Made by a program: the position numbers and the translations under genes. 64,000 bases of DNA from Ampelocalamus luodianensis (taxonomy: Eukaryota; Streptophyta; Magnoliopsida; Poales; Poaceae), in NCBI GenBank assembly GCA_036346255.1, contig JAYEVH010000359.1:62001-126000 (forward strand), read 5' to 3'. The notes below the pieces were generated by a model. The model was given only the letters and a program-made list of their open reading frames with translations. It did no database searches and was not told the origin of the DNA. Below are positions 1-10,880 of this stretch, piece by piece; within the stretch, counting starts at the first letter, position 1, and the number at the start of each line of letters is the position of its first letter.

Positions 1-575
1 AAACTGTTCCACAAAGACCTCCCAAGAAACTGGACCCTGAGCAGCAGTCATTAATGTCAGAATGCCATCCCACCAGATGTTTGCCTACCCTTTCAGTTGA
101 AAGGCTACAAAGTAGGTCTTTTGGTGTGAAGACAGCTCCATGGCTCCGAACTGTCTCTCCATATAGTGTAGCCAATCCGCTACTTGGATCGACGTGCCGA
201 ATCCGTCAAATATATCCAACCTCAACCCCATCTACTCATGAAGCGTCATCTGCGACTCGAGTGCAGCTAAAGCAATGATAGGGGTAGCAACAGATGCCAT
301 AGTAGTAGGGGCTGTCAGCGCCTGTTGACAGAGAGGACAAATCTCTCTACCCAACTCTCCCACCAAAGCAGGGTCTCATCCTGTTCCCCGACTGGAGGCA
401 GATTAGCAGCAACCTCCCCCTCAGCGGCATCGTTCCCCTCAACTACAGACTCAACCGCCACAGGTGGTGGCTCCACGGGACCATGCCCATGGCCACAACC
501 TCCACCGCGGTCTCCACGACCACGACTACCACAACCATGTCCTCTACCCCTCCATGTAGCTATCAACCACAATCA
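1..575 (-). pseudogene. Element K gag (Ty3/gypsy), 5' part, decayed
   Basis: This is the N-terminal part of a retrotransposon capsid (gag) gene read on the minus strand. The reading starts near 560-575 with an Arg/Gly-rich stretch ('RGRGHGCGSRGRGDRGGG'), continues through a Pro/Glu-rich segment, then changes frame near 330. From there the capsid-like part can be followed to base 1 ('VADWLHYMERQFGAMELSS', then 'WWDGILTLMTAAQG'). The 'W-L..ME..F' and 'WWD' spacing is what gypsy capsids show. At least two in-frame stops and one frameshift make it non-functional. The gene continues past the left edge. Its leader, PBS and LTR follow at 576-2045. Confidence 0.75.
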
Positions 576-849
576 ACAAACCAACAATAAGCTCAAAGAA
601 CCATAGTCAAAGCACGAATGATCAATACAACATAACAGAATCGTAAATGCAATACTTGACCCATCCCCATCCTACTGTGCACCAGTGTGTCAAATTATAA
701 GTTAATTAACCATTAGCAAATTTTAGTTAGTTTTACTAGTCATAAAGCAAATTTTAGTTAGTTTTACTAGTCATAAAGTAAATTTTAGCAAATTATGTTT
801 ATCTAAGTTGTTAATCTATTCAACGGACCTAAAGTTCGCTCGATGCCAA
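576..849 (-). other. Element K leader and primer-binding site
   Basis: Untranslated leader between the LTR and gag of K. The PBS lies at about 837-848 and on the minus strand reads TTGGCATCGAGCG, a diverged form of the TTGGTATCAGAGCG initiator-Met-tRNA primer site. It directly follows an LTR end '..TTTGTTACA'. A piece near 670-705 ('actgtgcaccagtgtgtcaaa') also occurs just inside the PBS of element J (10090-10120), which supports the assignment. Confidence 0.6.
716..777. repeat. 31-bp tandem duplication in K leader
   Basis: Two identical 31-base units lie head to tail at 716-746 and 747-777, each starting gcaaattttagttag. A degraded third start follows at 778. The array sits in the K leader between PBS and gag. 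Confidence 0.9.
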
Positions 850-2045
850 TGTAACAAACTTGACCCAACACTAAGCATGAAATGCCACTAAACTATACTA
901 ACTACTGGTTCTAACAGTATTTTACAATAAATTCAAGCAAGCAGTTAAATAATAAAACCCGTCCACGGGTCACAATAAAACACATTAAACGCAAGACAAT
1001 AATTATAAGAGCAACTTACTAGATATCAATACTGAAGAATGACCTAAGACTTAATAACATCCCGTAATGAGTCTATTGAATGAATAAATCAAGTACCAAT
1101 CAATCATCTAGAATTATTCAAGTCTATCGAACCCTAAAGGAAATATCATCACACTATAACGAATGTTCTCATGACAAAATGAATCATGTAATGGTAGTGA
1201 TTGCAAGTGTTCCATGTGTGCTATCCCATCCCATGCGAGGTGTCGTCAATGTCCACCTATAGCAACAATAGAGCAAGGGTGAGTTCACGAGTTAGCAAGC
1301 ACATATTAAAACAATGAACAATAATTTAATAACCATAATCAATATCATCACCAACAGCATCCATTTATTTCTCTTTTTGCTCATACTCAAATATCATATT
1401 CACTTTTCATTAAATGTGATGCAACTCTATTCTACATGTCCACATGTGCTTTTCTATGCTTATACTGATATAGCATGAGTGAACACCCGCGATAGTGTTC
1501 ACGTCCTCAAAAAGGATCGGAGACCTCTCCACTCCCATGGAGTCTCTACTAATGAGGTAGATATGTTATCATCATGATCACCTTCTCTTTTATTTAGTGA
1601 TGCACATGATGCAATAATTCAATTTAAACTCATCAAATATTCTATTAACAACAATTCAACTCTTCATCATCAGTATCGATACTATAGTCATTCTTAACAT
1701 GTGTAATTAAACATTGTAATGGAATAAGTAGCATCATGGCAATGAATAATAAAGAAAACAACAATAAAACCATTGATCACCGTTCTACCTTGCACTTGCC
1801 TCTTATCCTCTCGGAGCCAGGTGGCGACATGGTGGTAAGGTGCTAGAGGCACACTACTAGAGGCACACTCCCTGAACAAACAATAAAAAATACTAAACAA
1901 CACACCACCATGGTACCAAAGCAATAAACTATTCACCATCACATATCTACGCAAAATCAACGCCTTTAACTTGACTTTACCGGACACATTACCCGTTGTC
2001 CATGTAGTGAAATGGCTCTAACTCTCCTCTAAACTCCAAAAATAG
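850..2045 (-). repeat. Element K LTR, 5'-truncated
   Basis: Minus-strand LTR of a chromodomain-type gypsy element. Its 3' end ('..GTTACA') is at 850 next to the PBS. It contains the motif 'gaactcacccttgct', also seen in the homologous part of the J and F LTRs, and a hairpin array at 1458-1560. The upstream part of the LTR is missing: at about 2045 the sequence changes abruptly to plus-strand integrase of element B. Confidence 0.6.
1458..1560. repeat. Hairpin array in K LTR
   Basis: Successive short inverted repeats: ATGCTtATA/TATAGCAT (about 1458-1476), GAACAC 1481-1486 with GTGTTC 1495-1500, GTCC/GGAT 1503-1517 (weak), CTCCA 1527-1531 with TGGAG 1538-1542, CTAC 1546-1549 with GTAG 1557-1560. 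Position in the LTR matches the arrays of J and F, but the stems have unrelated sequences. Confidence 0.65.
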
Positions 2046-2905
2046 TGGTATGGATTTTGTTTTAGGATTACCTAGAACTAAGAGGGGGAGTGATTCTGTT
2101 TTTGTCGTTGTGGATCGTTTTTCAAAGATGGCACACTTTATTCCGTGTCACAAGAGCGACGATGCGTCGCATATTGCTAACTTGTTTTTCGGGAGATCGT
2201 GAGGCTACGTGGCGTGCCACGCACTATTGTGTCGATCGTGGCGTGAAGTTCATGAGCTACTTTTGGAAGACACTTTGGGGTAAAGCGGGACGAAGTTGTT
2301 ATTCAACACGACTTGTCATCCCCAAACTGATGGTCAAACGGAGGTGGTGAACCGCACACTTTCGATGCTACGGACCATGATCAAGAAGAATCTGCGCGAA
2401 TGGGAGGATTGTTTGCCGCGCGTGGAATTCGCTTATAATCGGGCGTGCACTCCACTACGCAGATTGTGTCCTTTTGAGGTGGTGTATGGTTTCAAACCCT
2501 TTACGCCGCTTGATTTGCTGCCACTTCAAGTCAACACCGTGTTCATATGGAGGCATCCAAGCGGTGAGTATGTGAAGAAATTGCATCTCAAAACAAAAGA
2601 GGAGATAGAGCGCAAGGTCAAGTCCTATCTTGAGAAGCGAATAAGAAACGGAAGAAGATGATTTTTCAACCGGTGATTTGGTTTGGGTGCACTACCGCAG
2701 GATCGTTTTCGAGCGCCGCAAGTCTAAATTGCTGCCACGAGGTGATGGACCTTTCAAGGTGCTTGCGACGATCAACGACAATGCCTACAAGATAGAGCTT
2801 TCCGCGATGACTATGGCGTGAGCTCTACTTTCAATGTCGCTGATTTATCACCTTTCTTTGGTGGTGATGATCCAGTCGAGGACGACGCCTTTTCAGAGGG
2901 GAGGA
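2046..2905 (+). pseudogene. Element B integrase C-terminal half (Ty3/gypsy), decayed
   Basis: Plus-strand gypsy integrase, catalytic core to C-terminus. It opens with the core start ('MDFVLGLPRTK'), then 'VVVDRFSKMAHFIPCHKS' in a shifted frame, then 'KFMSYFWKTLWG', and 'CHPQTDGQTEVVNRTLS' containing the catalytic Glu region. The tail ('PFKVLATINDNAYKIEL', 'FNVADLSPFFGGDDPVEDD') has no chromodomain of the HP1 type. Stops and several frameshifts are present. The coding tail runs into the polypurine tract at about 2892-2905 and then the LTR. The same protein is encoded by element H (41980-42780, minus). Everything upstream of the core is missing. Confidence 0.85.
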
Positions 2906-3937
2906 TGATGAGGGCATCCCTAACACTTATACATCTTTCCCTATTGGTGGTCATACACATACCGAGGTGGGCGCCACACGTGGCGCTACAAATAATTCAA
3001 ATGCTGAAGTGCATATTGGTCCACCGACGAGAGCAAGAGCTAAACTTCTAAATCAACAGTGCTTTTGTTTCTTAATGAATCTTCTATTGTCATTGATGAG
3101 AATTGGGTATTACCTCATGCAAATGTTTTGTGCATTCTCAGGTTTGAACATTGTGAAGCCTTTGGAACCAAGAGGAGGCCGGAGTGAAAGCAATGGAGGA
3201 GAAGCTCACGTGGGTCAACCAAGGAGAAAAGCCCAGAATTCAAGCCCAATTCGGATCTTCCACAAGTGCAACCGAAATTTATCTCGGAATCAATTGAATT
3301 CAATTCGGATTTGGTTCGGGACAGCCCAACAGGGCTGTAATAAAAGGCCATAACTTTTGCATACGAGTCCGATTGGGGTGTTCTTGGACTTGTTTGAAAG
3401 CTTATTCCAAGGCCCACACAATGGTTTTGGCCCCAGCTTCAGAAGACTTACGGTCGCGCCGCTATGGCGAAACAATGTGACGGACTTAAGTTAGGTTTTC
3501 CTTTTGTGTGTTTTTAGGTCTTAGCCGAGTTAGAGTTTGATTCGGCATGTGTGGCGGCCCTAGGCCGTGCGTGAGTCGTGGAGGGCGCCTTAAATACCCT
3601 TGCCCTCCCTTGTATCCAGGAGACCAGTTTATTCATAAGATTGAAACATAGCTATTGCTTGTTCTTTCGACCCGAGTTCATGCGAGGACTTTGAGAGAGG
3701 ACTAGGCGATCCAATTGTTCGTTCGCAATTCAAGGTCAAGCCGTCGTTCCATTGGGAATCGGGGACTTGGCGTTAAATCGTTCGTGGTCTCGCGACGAAC
3801 AACTACCCGTGTGTTGTGGGCGTATTCGAAGAGTTGAGGTTCGTGCATTGGCGCGAGTGTTCAGCTAGCGACATCGTCTACTTCGCATCAACTATCCACA
3901 GTTTCTCACTGAGAAGATCGGGCCTCCCCCCGTATCA
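2906..3937 (+). repeat. Element B 3' LTR
   Basis: LTR from TGATGAGGGC (2906), directly after the purine-rich tract cagaggggagga, to ..CCCCCGTATCA (3937). It is about 1.03 kb and closely resembles the two LTRs of H. A TATA-like TTAAATACC lies at about 3590. The next base (3938) is inside the LTR of element A, so B inserted into A. Confidence 0.85.
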
Positions 3938-4880
3938 GGACATGACCCCTATGGATATAACCATATTTACTATGCTTACTGTTCCAAGTTTAAGAGCTCG
4001 TACGCTTCACTTAAATTATCAGGTGAGCTTGTTTTTAGGAGTGTCTTTATATTATATGAACTATATGATGCTACCTAATGATGAAATATATATATGTGCA
4101 GCACCATGTCACTTTTGGTCTAAGACAAGCAAGCAATTCAGTTGGACCTGTTTGAATCGGTTCGGCCTCCGAATCAGCGACAACACCAACTTAAAACAGA
4201 CATAACTTTCACATACGGAGTCCGTTGGAGGTCCACGAGTACTTGATTGAAAGCTTATTTCGTACTCTTTCAAACGGATCCGGCCTCACCTTCAAATTCC
4301 TTCTGGACTGATCGCAACCATCTAAAGAGGCGTCATATCACCTGTTTGGGCCAATCTGGGCTTTGTAATCGAACTCAACTTGGCCCATATGCCGGCGGCC
4401 CACCTAGAGGTGTGGTTACTGTTTATATGAACAGTAACCCACGAGTTTAGTCCCTCCCCGCTATTTCTTTTAGATTTGTGGCTCTTCCTACCCTATATAA
4501 GGAGGCCACACCCCCTCTAGTTTTCTTGGATTTCGTTGAGTTAAGGTTTAGCCATTGTGCAAACTGCATTCTTGATTGTGTCAGATGACCACCTGTCAAG
4601 ACAGCTTTCGGAATCCCAATTTATAAATATTTCAATCCATATTTGCAATTTCAGATTGCGTTTTATCTTGTTCTTGCGTGTTCTTCGATTGCATGCAGGA
4701 ATAGGCCTTCGTGGTCAGGTTGATCGCGTTTCCAGCACGGTCAATAACGTCGCGGAGTTGGTTCAACGATTACTAAGGCGCAAGCGTCGTCGTACGGTTG
4801 TAGTCGGATAGCGAGAGTCACCTCCACCAAAATCGATATTTACCAATCTCATCGAAAGATCGGGAACCCCACCTCCATCA
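3938..4880 (+). repeat. Element A 5' LTR
   Basis: Starts at ggacatgacccc, which is position 7 of the intact 3' copy at 8231, and ends ..ACCTCCATCA at 4880. TATA box TATATAA at 4494-4500. It differs from the 3' LTR at a modest number of sites and small indels. Confidence 0.9.
4494..4500 (+). promoter_or_regulatory. TATA box of element A 5' LTR
   Basis: TATATAA preceded by a C-rich stretch and followed by ggaggcc. The same box is in the 3' LTR at 8800-8806. It is the expected start region for the genomic transcript. Confidence 0.6.
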
Positions 4881-4882
4881 GG

Positions 4883-4896
4883 TGGTATCAGAGCTT
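4883..4896 (+). other. Element A primer-binding site
   Basis: TGGTATCAGAGCTT, two bases after the LTR end, complementary to the 3' end of initiator Met tRNA as in many plant gypsy elements. Confidence 0.9.
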
Positions 4897-6418
4897 CAGT
4901 TGATCGGTGAGATTTTCCAGTTTTCTAGTAGTAGATTCGTTTTTCATACCTAGAGTCCAGAAAATTGCCCAAAAAATTATTGCATCTATCATCTGTACGG
5001 AACCCTTTTGAGCCATTGCAATTTTCTTTTCGGTATTTTGCTTGTTGAATCATTGGTTGCATCGTCGTGTCTAGTTGCTGATTTCTAGTTCTAGTTATTG
5101 TCTAGTTAGTCTTTGTCTAGTTGCATCTCGTGTTTCCTTTGCGTCGCTTGATCGTTCTTTTAGGGTTCTTAGTTTTTGCATCTAAAAAAAAAGAAAATTC
5201 GTGGGTTAGAACTCCTCTAATCCGCACCAAAAATAGAAAATTCGTATGGTTGTTAATCCAAAAAAAGAGAGAATTGTTGTGATCTTTTGGGAGAGTTGAT
5301 GTTATTTGCGACTTACGACAAATCCTAGGTCGCCAAATAGTAGAAGGAGAAAGAGGCAACCGCAAAAACAAAAGCCGTAGTAGAAAAAAAAAGAAGAAAA
5401 AGAAAACGAAAAGAAAAGTGCATAAAAATTAGTGGATACCTTCTACATATAGCCACAAGCTTCCATAAAAAAATTCAGCAAGTTTGGCCTACGGAATCAA
5501 AAGATATAGTCTTTTCAAAATTGAACACGAGACGGTTTTGAGTCCGAGTAGGATTCCGTTTCCGAAACACCTTCAGTAAAACGGGCATAACTTTTGCATA
5601 CGGCGTCAGTTTTTGACGTTCTTGTGCTCGTTTCGAAGCTAATGATGAGGCGCATCTTTTCTACCTAAGACACTTGTTGCCCTCCAGGTGCCCCAAAATC
5701 GGCCATATTCGGCCCCGAATTCGCGTTGCAAGTTTTCGATTTCTGTTTTTGCCGTTTCCTTCGATCTTCCTTTCGGAATTTGGAGTTCGCCTCAACTGCA
5801 AAGTTGTAGATCTCGACGAAACCTTTCAAAAGAGTATATATAAGCCATATAAAACTTTTAATTTTCATCTCTTGAGACTAGTTATTGTTTCTGCTCAATC
5901 TAGAGGGCTGTTTACATTGCACGTTATTGCATCTTTGTGCTCTAGATCGTGTGAACAATCTTGTGCCCCTACACAGAGGTTTGAGTAGTTGGCTAGCGTC
6001 TCTCCTAGCATTTGGTGTGAGAATTTCCTTTGCTTGCATCAAGTCACATTAATCTTTGCGTGTGCGTGCATACACTTCTCTTGATAGGCTTTGATTAGCT
6101 AGCTTTGATTAGGCTAGAATCAGCAATATTGACTAGTACTTTGAACATTTATTCAACTTGCATTTGCTGAATTGATTGTTGCTAATCCTTGCTACCATAC
6201 TTGAGCCTTCCCAGCTACACCTCTTCTACATCGTGCTGGTGAGCTTCTCCTAGCAATCGCTCCATCCAATCTTGAAGATACGTTGACACCGTTGGATGTC
6301 GATCACCTGTTTGCTTGGTAAGAATTGGTAAGAACTCGATAAAAGGCTTGAGTGTGAGTGACTTTTGAACCACCACATCCTAGTAGTTGCTAGAGACATA
6401 TGCTTGTTTTCGCTAACC
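4897..6418 (+). other. Element A untranslated leader
   Basis: About 1.5 kb without a credible reading frame. Its 3' part (about 6200-6415) closely parallels the leader of G on the minus strand (about 21240-21450): 'gcaatcgctccatccaatctt', then a 'gcttggtaagaattggtaag' type stretch, then 'ttgaaccaccacatcctagtagttg' type text. A segment near 5960-6030 ('cttgtgccc', 'ggctagcgtctct', 'tttggtg') is also in C (13810-13870) and H (about 46990-47040, minus). Such shared leader sequence is where packaging signals would be expected; that role is inferred. Confidence 0.6.
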
Positions 6419-7331
6419 ATGACATGTTCAAGATCACATAGTAGAGAGTTTCGGAGATCAACAACACCATTAACTCATCTCACGTGCTGAACGAGGTAAA
6501 TTTAAGTATGCATTTCCATCCTTTGTTGGTAACTTTGATCCTGATGCCTATGTTGGTAGGAAATAGCATTAGAAAAGAATTTGAATTTTATGATTGATGC
6601 AGTAGGCAAAAGATAAGAGCTGTCACTAGTGTTTTGTTGAGGATGCAATACTTTGGTGGAAGTATTTAAATAGACATGGAAGAGTGCCTCAAACTTGGAA
6701 TGCATTAAAGAAGCTTTTGAGAGATGAATTGTTCCTAAATATCATCTTTGATTATTTACTAGCTAGATTGCAACGTGTAAATCAAGGTAGTAGAAGCGTA
6801 AGGGAATACTATCATGAATTGAAAACTCGTTTGTTGCGTTGTGGTTTAGAGGAACATGTCAAGCTACGAGAAAATAGATTCTTAAGTGGACTTAATCAGG
6901 AATTCAGGACCTTCTTGTTCATAAAGAATATAATTCTCTCTCTCATTTGTTTATACTTGCTGTAAGGTTGAAAGTCGATTGAGGAGAAATTAAGAATACA
7001 TGATGATAGAAAACATCAGAACAAGCCTATGTTTGTGTCTTTTTCTGTGACTAACGACTTGCAGGAAGTTGAGAACCATGCCGGAGAGGAGAATAAGTTG
7101 ATTGCACCACCTACTCCATGGGTTGAGAAGGAAGATGAGGAGATGGAAGCGCCTACATCATCTGAGGAGAGCCAAAAAGGTAAAGATCATGGTGCTATCA
7201 TCACTCAAAGTGAGTATGATTTTGAAGAACTACATTTGTCCACTTGTTCATGCTATTTTAGAGCAAAAATTAGTGGAAAACAATTCGATATGCACATATT
7301 TCAAGTAGAGAATCTGATCGCATTGATTTGA
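6419..7331 (+). pseudogene. Element A gag (capsid), decayed
   Basis: Gypsy gag starting at the ATG at 6419, the position equivalent to the gag start of G. Recognisable capsid pieces in order: 'FPSFVGNFDPDAYVG', 'FVEDAILWWKYLNRHG', 'PQTWNALKKLLRDELF', 'GSRSVREYYHELKTRLLRCG' and 'RFLSGLNQEFRTF', which are the conserved capsid blocks of plant gypsy elements. After 6965 a frameshifted acidic tail follows (7029-7331). Stops near 6470-6600 and 6962 abolish the full frame. I see no zinc knuckle. This is the only recognisable retroviral-type gene of A. Confidence 0.8.
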
Positions 7332-7359
7332 TTGCACCATGTGATGAAATAATTGAATT

Positions 7360-7860
7360 GCATCTGTTTTGAGTGATTTATGTGATGCGTTAATCGCATA
7401 TAATGATCATGTGAAATTGGTTAGACATAAAGAAGTTTTGACTAGAATTTCTCCTGCTGATTTTTGTGTTACATTATGTTGGATTCACCTATGAAATTGT
7501 CACATGCTATGGAGAAAGTTTCAAATTGTATGTTCAAAATGTTTGTCTAGTGCCTACACCCACAGGTATAAGTTTAATTTGATTGGAGATTATGGTGTAG
7601 ACAATCAATTTATTGTTTATCGAATATGCATAACTTGTGATTACATGGATAAATTAAAGCTTCTGTTTTGAACAACAATTCTTGTGTCTTTGAATCTTGT
7701 TCAATATGAGAGTAAAATAAAATTTAGTGCTCATCCTATGCCTATGTGTTCACATTTTATTAGACCATCTAGTGTGGACAATCGAATAAAGATGTTGAAT
7801 TATGGAAGAACTTACAAATCTTTTCACCATTGCTAGATGAATTTGCTATTGCTCGATTGA
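7360..7860 (+). pseudogene. Unidentified ORF remnant shared with element C
   Basis: Decayed coding sequence that I cannot assign to gag or pol. Frame fragments match the 162-codon frame of element C (14530-15018): 'NLIGDYGVD' and 'VYRICITCD' at about 7575-7640, and 'LWKNLQIFSPLLDEF' at about 7798-7845, where C has 'AWKKLKFFSQYLNNL'. Frameshifts and stops separate the blocks. Because A and C have different LTR families, a shared ORF suggests a module spread between non-autonomous elements. Function unknown. Confidence 0.6.
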
Positions 7861-8216
7861 AATCTGATTATATGGATGAATTTTGTTTGATTCCAAAAGT
7901 TGTAGATTTGCCCATATGTGCTACCCCTGCAAGTTTACAACTTCAGAGATTTGAATTGCATAAACGCTTCACTTACATTTGCAAAACTAGTTGCAATAAT
8001 TGTTGTGTGAGAACTTTTGTTTTGATCATTCACATATATGATTACTCTTGGGTTAATAATACAATGATTTTTTATGGTATTTGTTGTCTTTTAACATTAA
8101 TTGTGCAACAACGAAAAACCGTTAAAACAGATGACATATACATATACCATGCATACACTTTGGCTTCTTTGTTACCCTATTTTCAGCTTAACAAAAGCCG
8201 AGGACGGCTTTGTTTT

Positions 8217-8230
8217 CAAGAAAGGGAGGA
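8217..8230 (+). other. Element A polypurine tract
   Basis: caagaaagggagga immediately before the 3' LTR start TGATGAGGAC. Plus-strand priming site. Confidence 0.85.
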
Positions 8231-9184
8231 TGATGAGGACATGACCCCTATGGATATAACCATATTTACTATGCTTACTGTTCCAAGTTTAAGAGCTCGT
8301 ACGCTTCACTTAAATTATCAGGTGAGTTTGTTTTTAGGAGTGTCTTTATATTATATGAACTATATGATGCTACATAATGATGAAATATATATATGTGCAG
8401 CACCATGTCACTTTTGGTCTAAGACAAGCAAGCAATTCGAGCTGGACCTGTTTTGGAATCCAGCTCGGCCTCCGGAATCAGCCTGACAATACCAACTTAA
8501 AACAGACATAACATTCACATACGGAGTCCGTTGGAGGTCCACGAGTACTTGATTGAAAGCTTATTTCGTCCTCTTTCAAACGGATCCGGCCTCACCTTCA
8601 AATTCCTTCTAGACTGATCGCAACCATCTAAAGAGGCGTCATATCACCTGTTTGGGCCAATCTGGGCTTTGTAATCGAACTCAACTTGGCCCATATGCCG
8701 GCGGCCCACCTAGAGGTGTGTTTACTGTTCACATGAACAGTAACCCGCGAGTTTAGTCCCTCCCCGCTATTTCTTTTAGATTTGTGGCTCTTCCTCCCAT
8801 ATATAAGGAGGCCACACCCCTCTAGTTTTCTTGGATTTCGTTGAGTTAAGGTTTAGCCATTGTGCAAACTTACTTCTTGATTGTGTCGGATGACCACTGT
8901 CAAGACAGCTTTCGGAATCCCAATTTGTAAATATTTCAATCCATATTTGCAATTTCAGATTGCATTTTATCTTGTTCTTGCGTGTTCTTCGATTGCATGC
9001 AAGAATAGGCCTTCGTGGTAAGGTTGATCGCGTTTCCAGCACGGTCAATAACGTCGCAGAGTTGGTTCAACGATTGCTAAGGCGCAAGCGTCGTCGTACG
9101 GTTGTAGTCGGATCACGAGAGTCACCTCCACCAAAATCGATATTTATCAATCTCATCGAAAGATCGGGAACCCCGCCTCCATCA
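8231..9184 (+). repeat. Element A 3' LTR
   Basis: Complete 954-bp LTR, TGATGAGGAC..CCTCCATCA, with TATATAA at 8800-8806. Its 3' half is strongly similar to the LTR of G (22450-23422, minus): both share a 'cctccaccaaaatc' type block and '..tctcatcgaaagatcggg' before the end. Confidence 0.9.
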
Positions 9185-10146
9185 GACTCTTATTTAACAT
9201 ACAACATGTATCAAATACAAGGACATTTCAAATTAATAAATTTCACTTTCATGGATATTAATTAAGAATAATCTGTTTGCACAATGCTACTATCCCAACC
9301 TGGTAACTCATACCATAACAATTAATTCATTTAATTAAAACCTCTTAGTAAGGCATGACAAGACATCACTAAAAGATTTTAACACATTCTTTCAGAAATA
9401 AAGGCACTAAACTTCAACACTCGAAATAATCCAAAAGAAATATGCAAGGTCAAAGCACCCACTTAATAAAGAACTTACAAAAGAAATCTTCCACTGCCCG
9501 AAATTCCAAGCTAACAGATGAGTTACAATTTCCAACAGAGGATAAAACAGAATTTCCGTGAAAGATCAATCTTGCAAGTTAACTACATTCACAAGTAATA
9601 GAAATAAGACACTAGTCGGAGGAACAATATTTATTTCAAAGAACAAATAGAGACCAAATGGAGCTGACCCACTTCAATATAACCACCAAACAAAAGAAGT
9701 TCATAAACTACATGGAACTACAACCAGGTGACCAAACACATGCACAAGGAAGACAGCAATTTCACCAAAGATCTCAAGCTCAACACATAACTATAGAACG
9801 GGGGTAAGTACTTCTCTAATCCCCTATCCCGAACGGTGGTGTAGCCTGGTGAAATCCAGGACAACAACCATGACTTCAACTTCTCAACGTCCGTTACCAA
9901 AAAGCATGACCGTTATAATCAATTATGAATATATAGGATCATCTCATGACAATCATAGAATAAATTCCTAGATATAAATTATCACATCATATCATAGGTT
10001 AACAACAAGAAACATAGTAGAGAAGCAATTCAACAATTGCTCAACAAATGAAATATAACAATAGAAATGCGGAAACAATGGATTTCCCAACCCCACCTAC
10101 TGTGCACAGTGTGTCATTTTAATAACTTAATTACCACAGACCTTAA
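9185..10146 (-). other. Element J leader (noncoding), GT-rich
   Basis: Minus-strand internal sequence following the PBS of J. It has no credible reading frame. On the element strand it is poor in C and rich in T/G, like the interiors of D and F. Element A interrupts it at 9184/9185. Confidence 0.55.
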
Positions 10147-10162
10147 GCCCACTCTGATACCA
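10147..10162 (-). other. Element J primer-binding site
   Basis: On the minus strand TGGTATCAGAGTGGGC, two bases after the LTR end. It is an initiator-Met-tRNA type primer site. Confidence 0.85.
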
Positions 10163-10696
10163 ACTGTAATACCCTAGCTATTTGGAAGCCAAGATGTTAC
10201 CTAAAAATTCTAACGTACAACTATAACGCGGAAGAATTTGAACATTATCTCATCTAATGACATAAAGAGATCAAAATTAAATAGAACAATGGCAGGAACA
10301 TAGTCTGAATCCAAATAAGTATATCAAAGGGGTGATCAATGATCACAAGCTGTACTTAATCAACCATAACATAGAGATAGATATCAAGCACATCTAACTT
10401 TAATTATTACAGTTCATCTCTTAACGAATGAAAGCCATAACCAAATTCTATTATTGAAACTGGAATATCGTGAAGTGCATGTCTACTCCCTCCCAAAAGA
10501 ACCATCATCAACGTTCACCTAAAATAAACAAACAAAGCAAGAATGAGTCCGAGGCTCAATAAGTACAGTGAATAATTAGACATACAACAATTATGAACAA
10601 GACAACATCTTTAAAGAATACGAACATAACACCGAATGAATATCTAAATGAATGGAATGAATGGATTGAATGAAATGAATGGACTGCACTCCTGCT

Positions 10697-10880
10697 TATA
10701 CCGGTATAGCTAGTGACACACCCGTTGGTGTTCACTTAAGCCCGTATTTAATGAAATACGGGGATCCAAATCCTGTATGAAGAACGTTTCAAACGGGTAT
10801 CCAAAACTGTCCACATTGGAATGGTGGGTCTCACATGCCCATACTGGAATTGATGGGACTTTAAACTCCACTCCCGTGGA
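10697..10880. repeat. Hairpin array in J LTR
   Basis: Seven inverted repeats in 184 bp: TATACC/GGTATA 10697-10708; ACACC 10718-10722 with GGTGT 10727-10731; CCCGTATTT 10741-10749 with AAATACGGG 10754-10762 (perfect 9 bp); 10772-10781 with 10788-10797 (one mismatch plus one G.T); CCACATT 10811-10817 with AATgGTGG 10820-10827; CCCAT 10838-10842 with ATGGG 10853-10857; TCCAC 10867-10871 with GTGGA 10876-10880. The homologous part of the F LTR has an equivalent array with other stem sequences. Confidence 0.8.

Larger units (their letters stand above)
3938..9184 (+). mobile_element. Element A: non-autonomous Ty3/gypsy retrotransposon
   Basis: Near-complete element of about 5.25 kb: 5' LTR (3938-4880, lacking only the first six bases), PBS, long leader, decayed gag, an unidentified ORF remnant, PPT and 3' LTR (8231-9184). 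No protease, reverse transcriptase or integrase is visible in the 3.35-kb interior, so it could not mobilise alone. LTR 3' half, PBS and leader resemble element G, the likely type of helper. It is followed by possible target-site bases gactc. It interrupts the leader of J on its right, and element B is inserted in its 5' LTR. Confidence 0.8.

Noticed and set aside
8190..8216. Inverted repeat AAAAGCC/GGCTTT just before the PPT of A (and a similar one in C)
   Set aside because: It corresponds to the acidic coding tail that precedes the PPT in B and H, so the pairing is more simply a coding relic.
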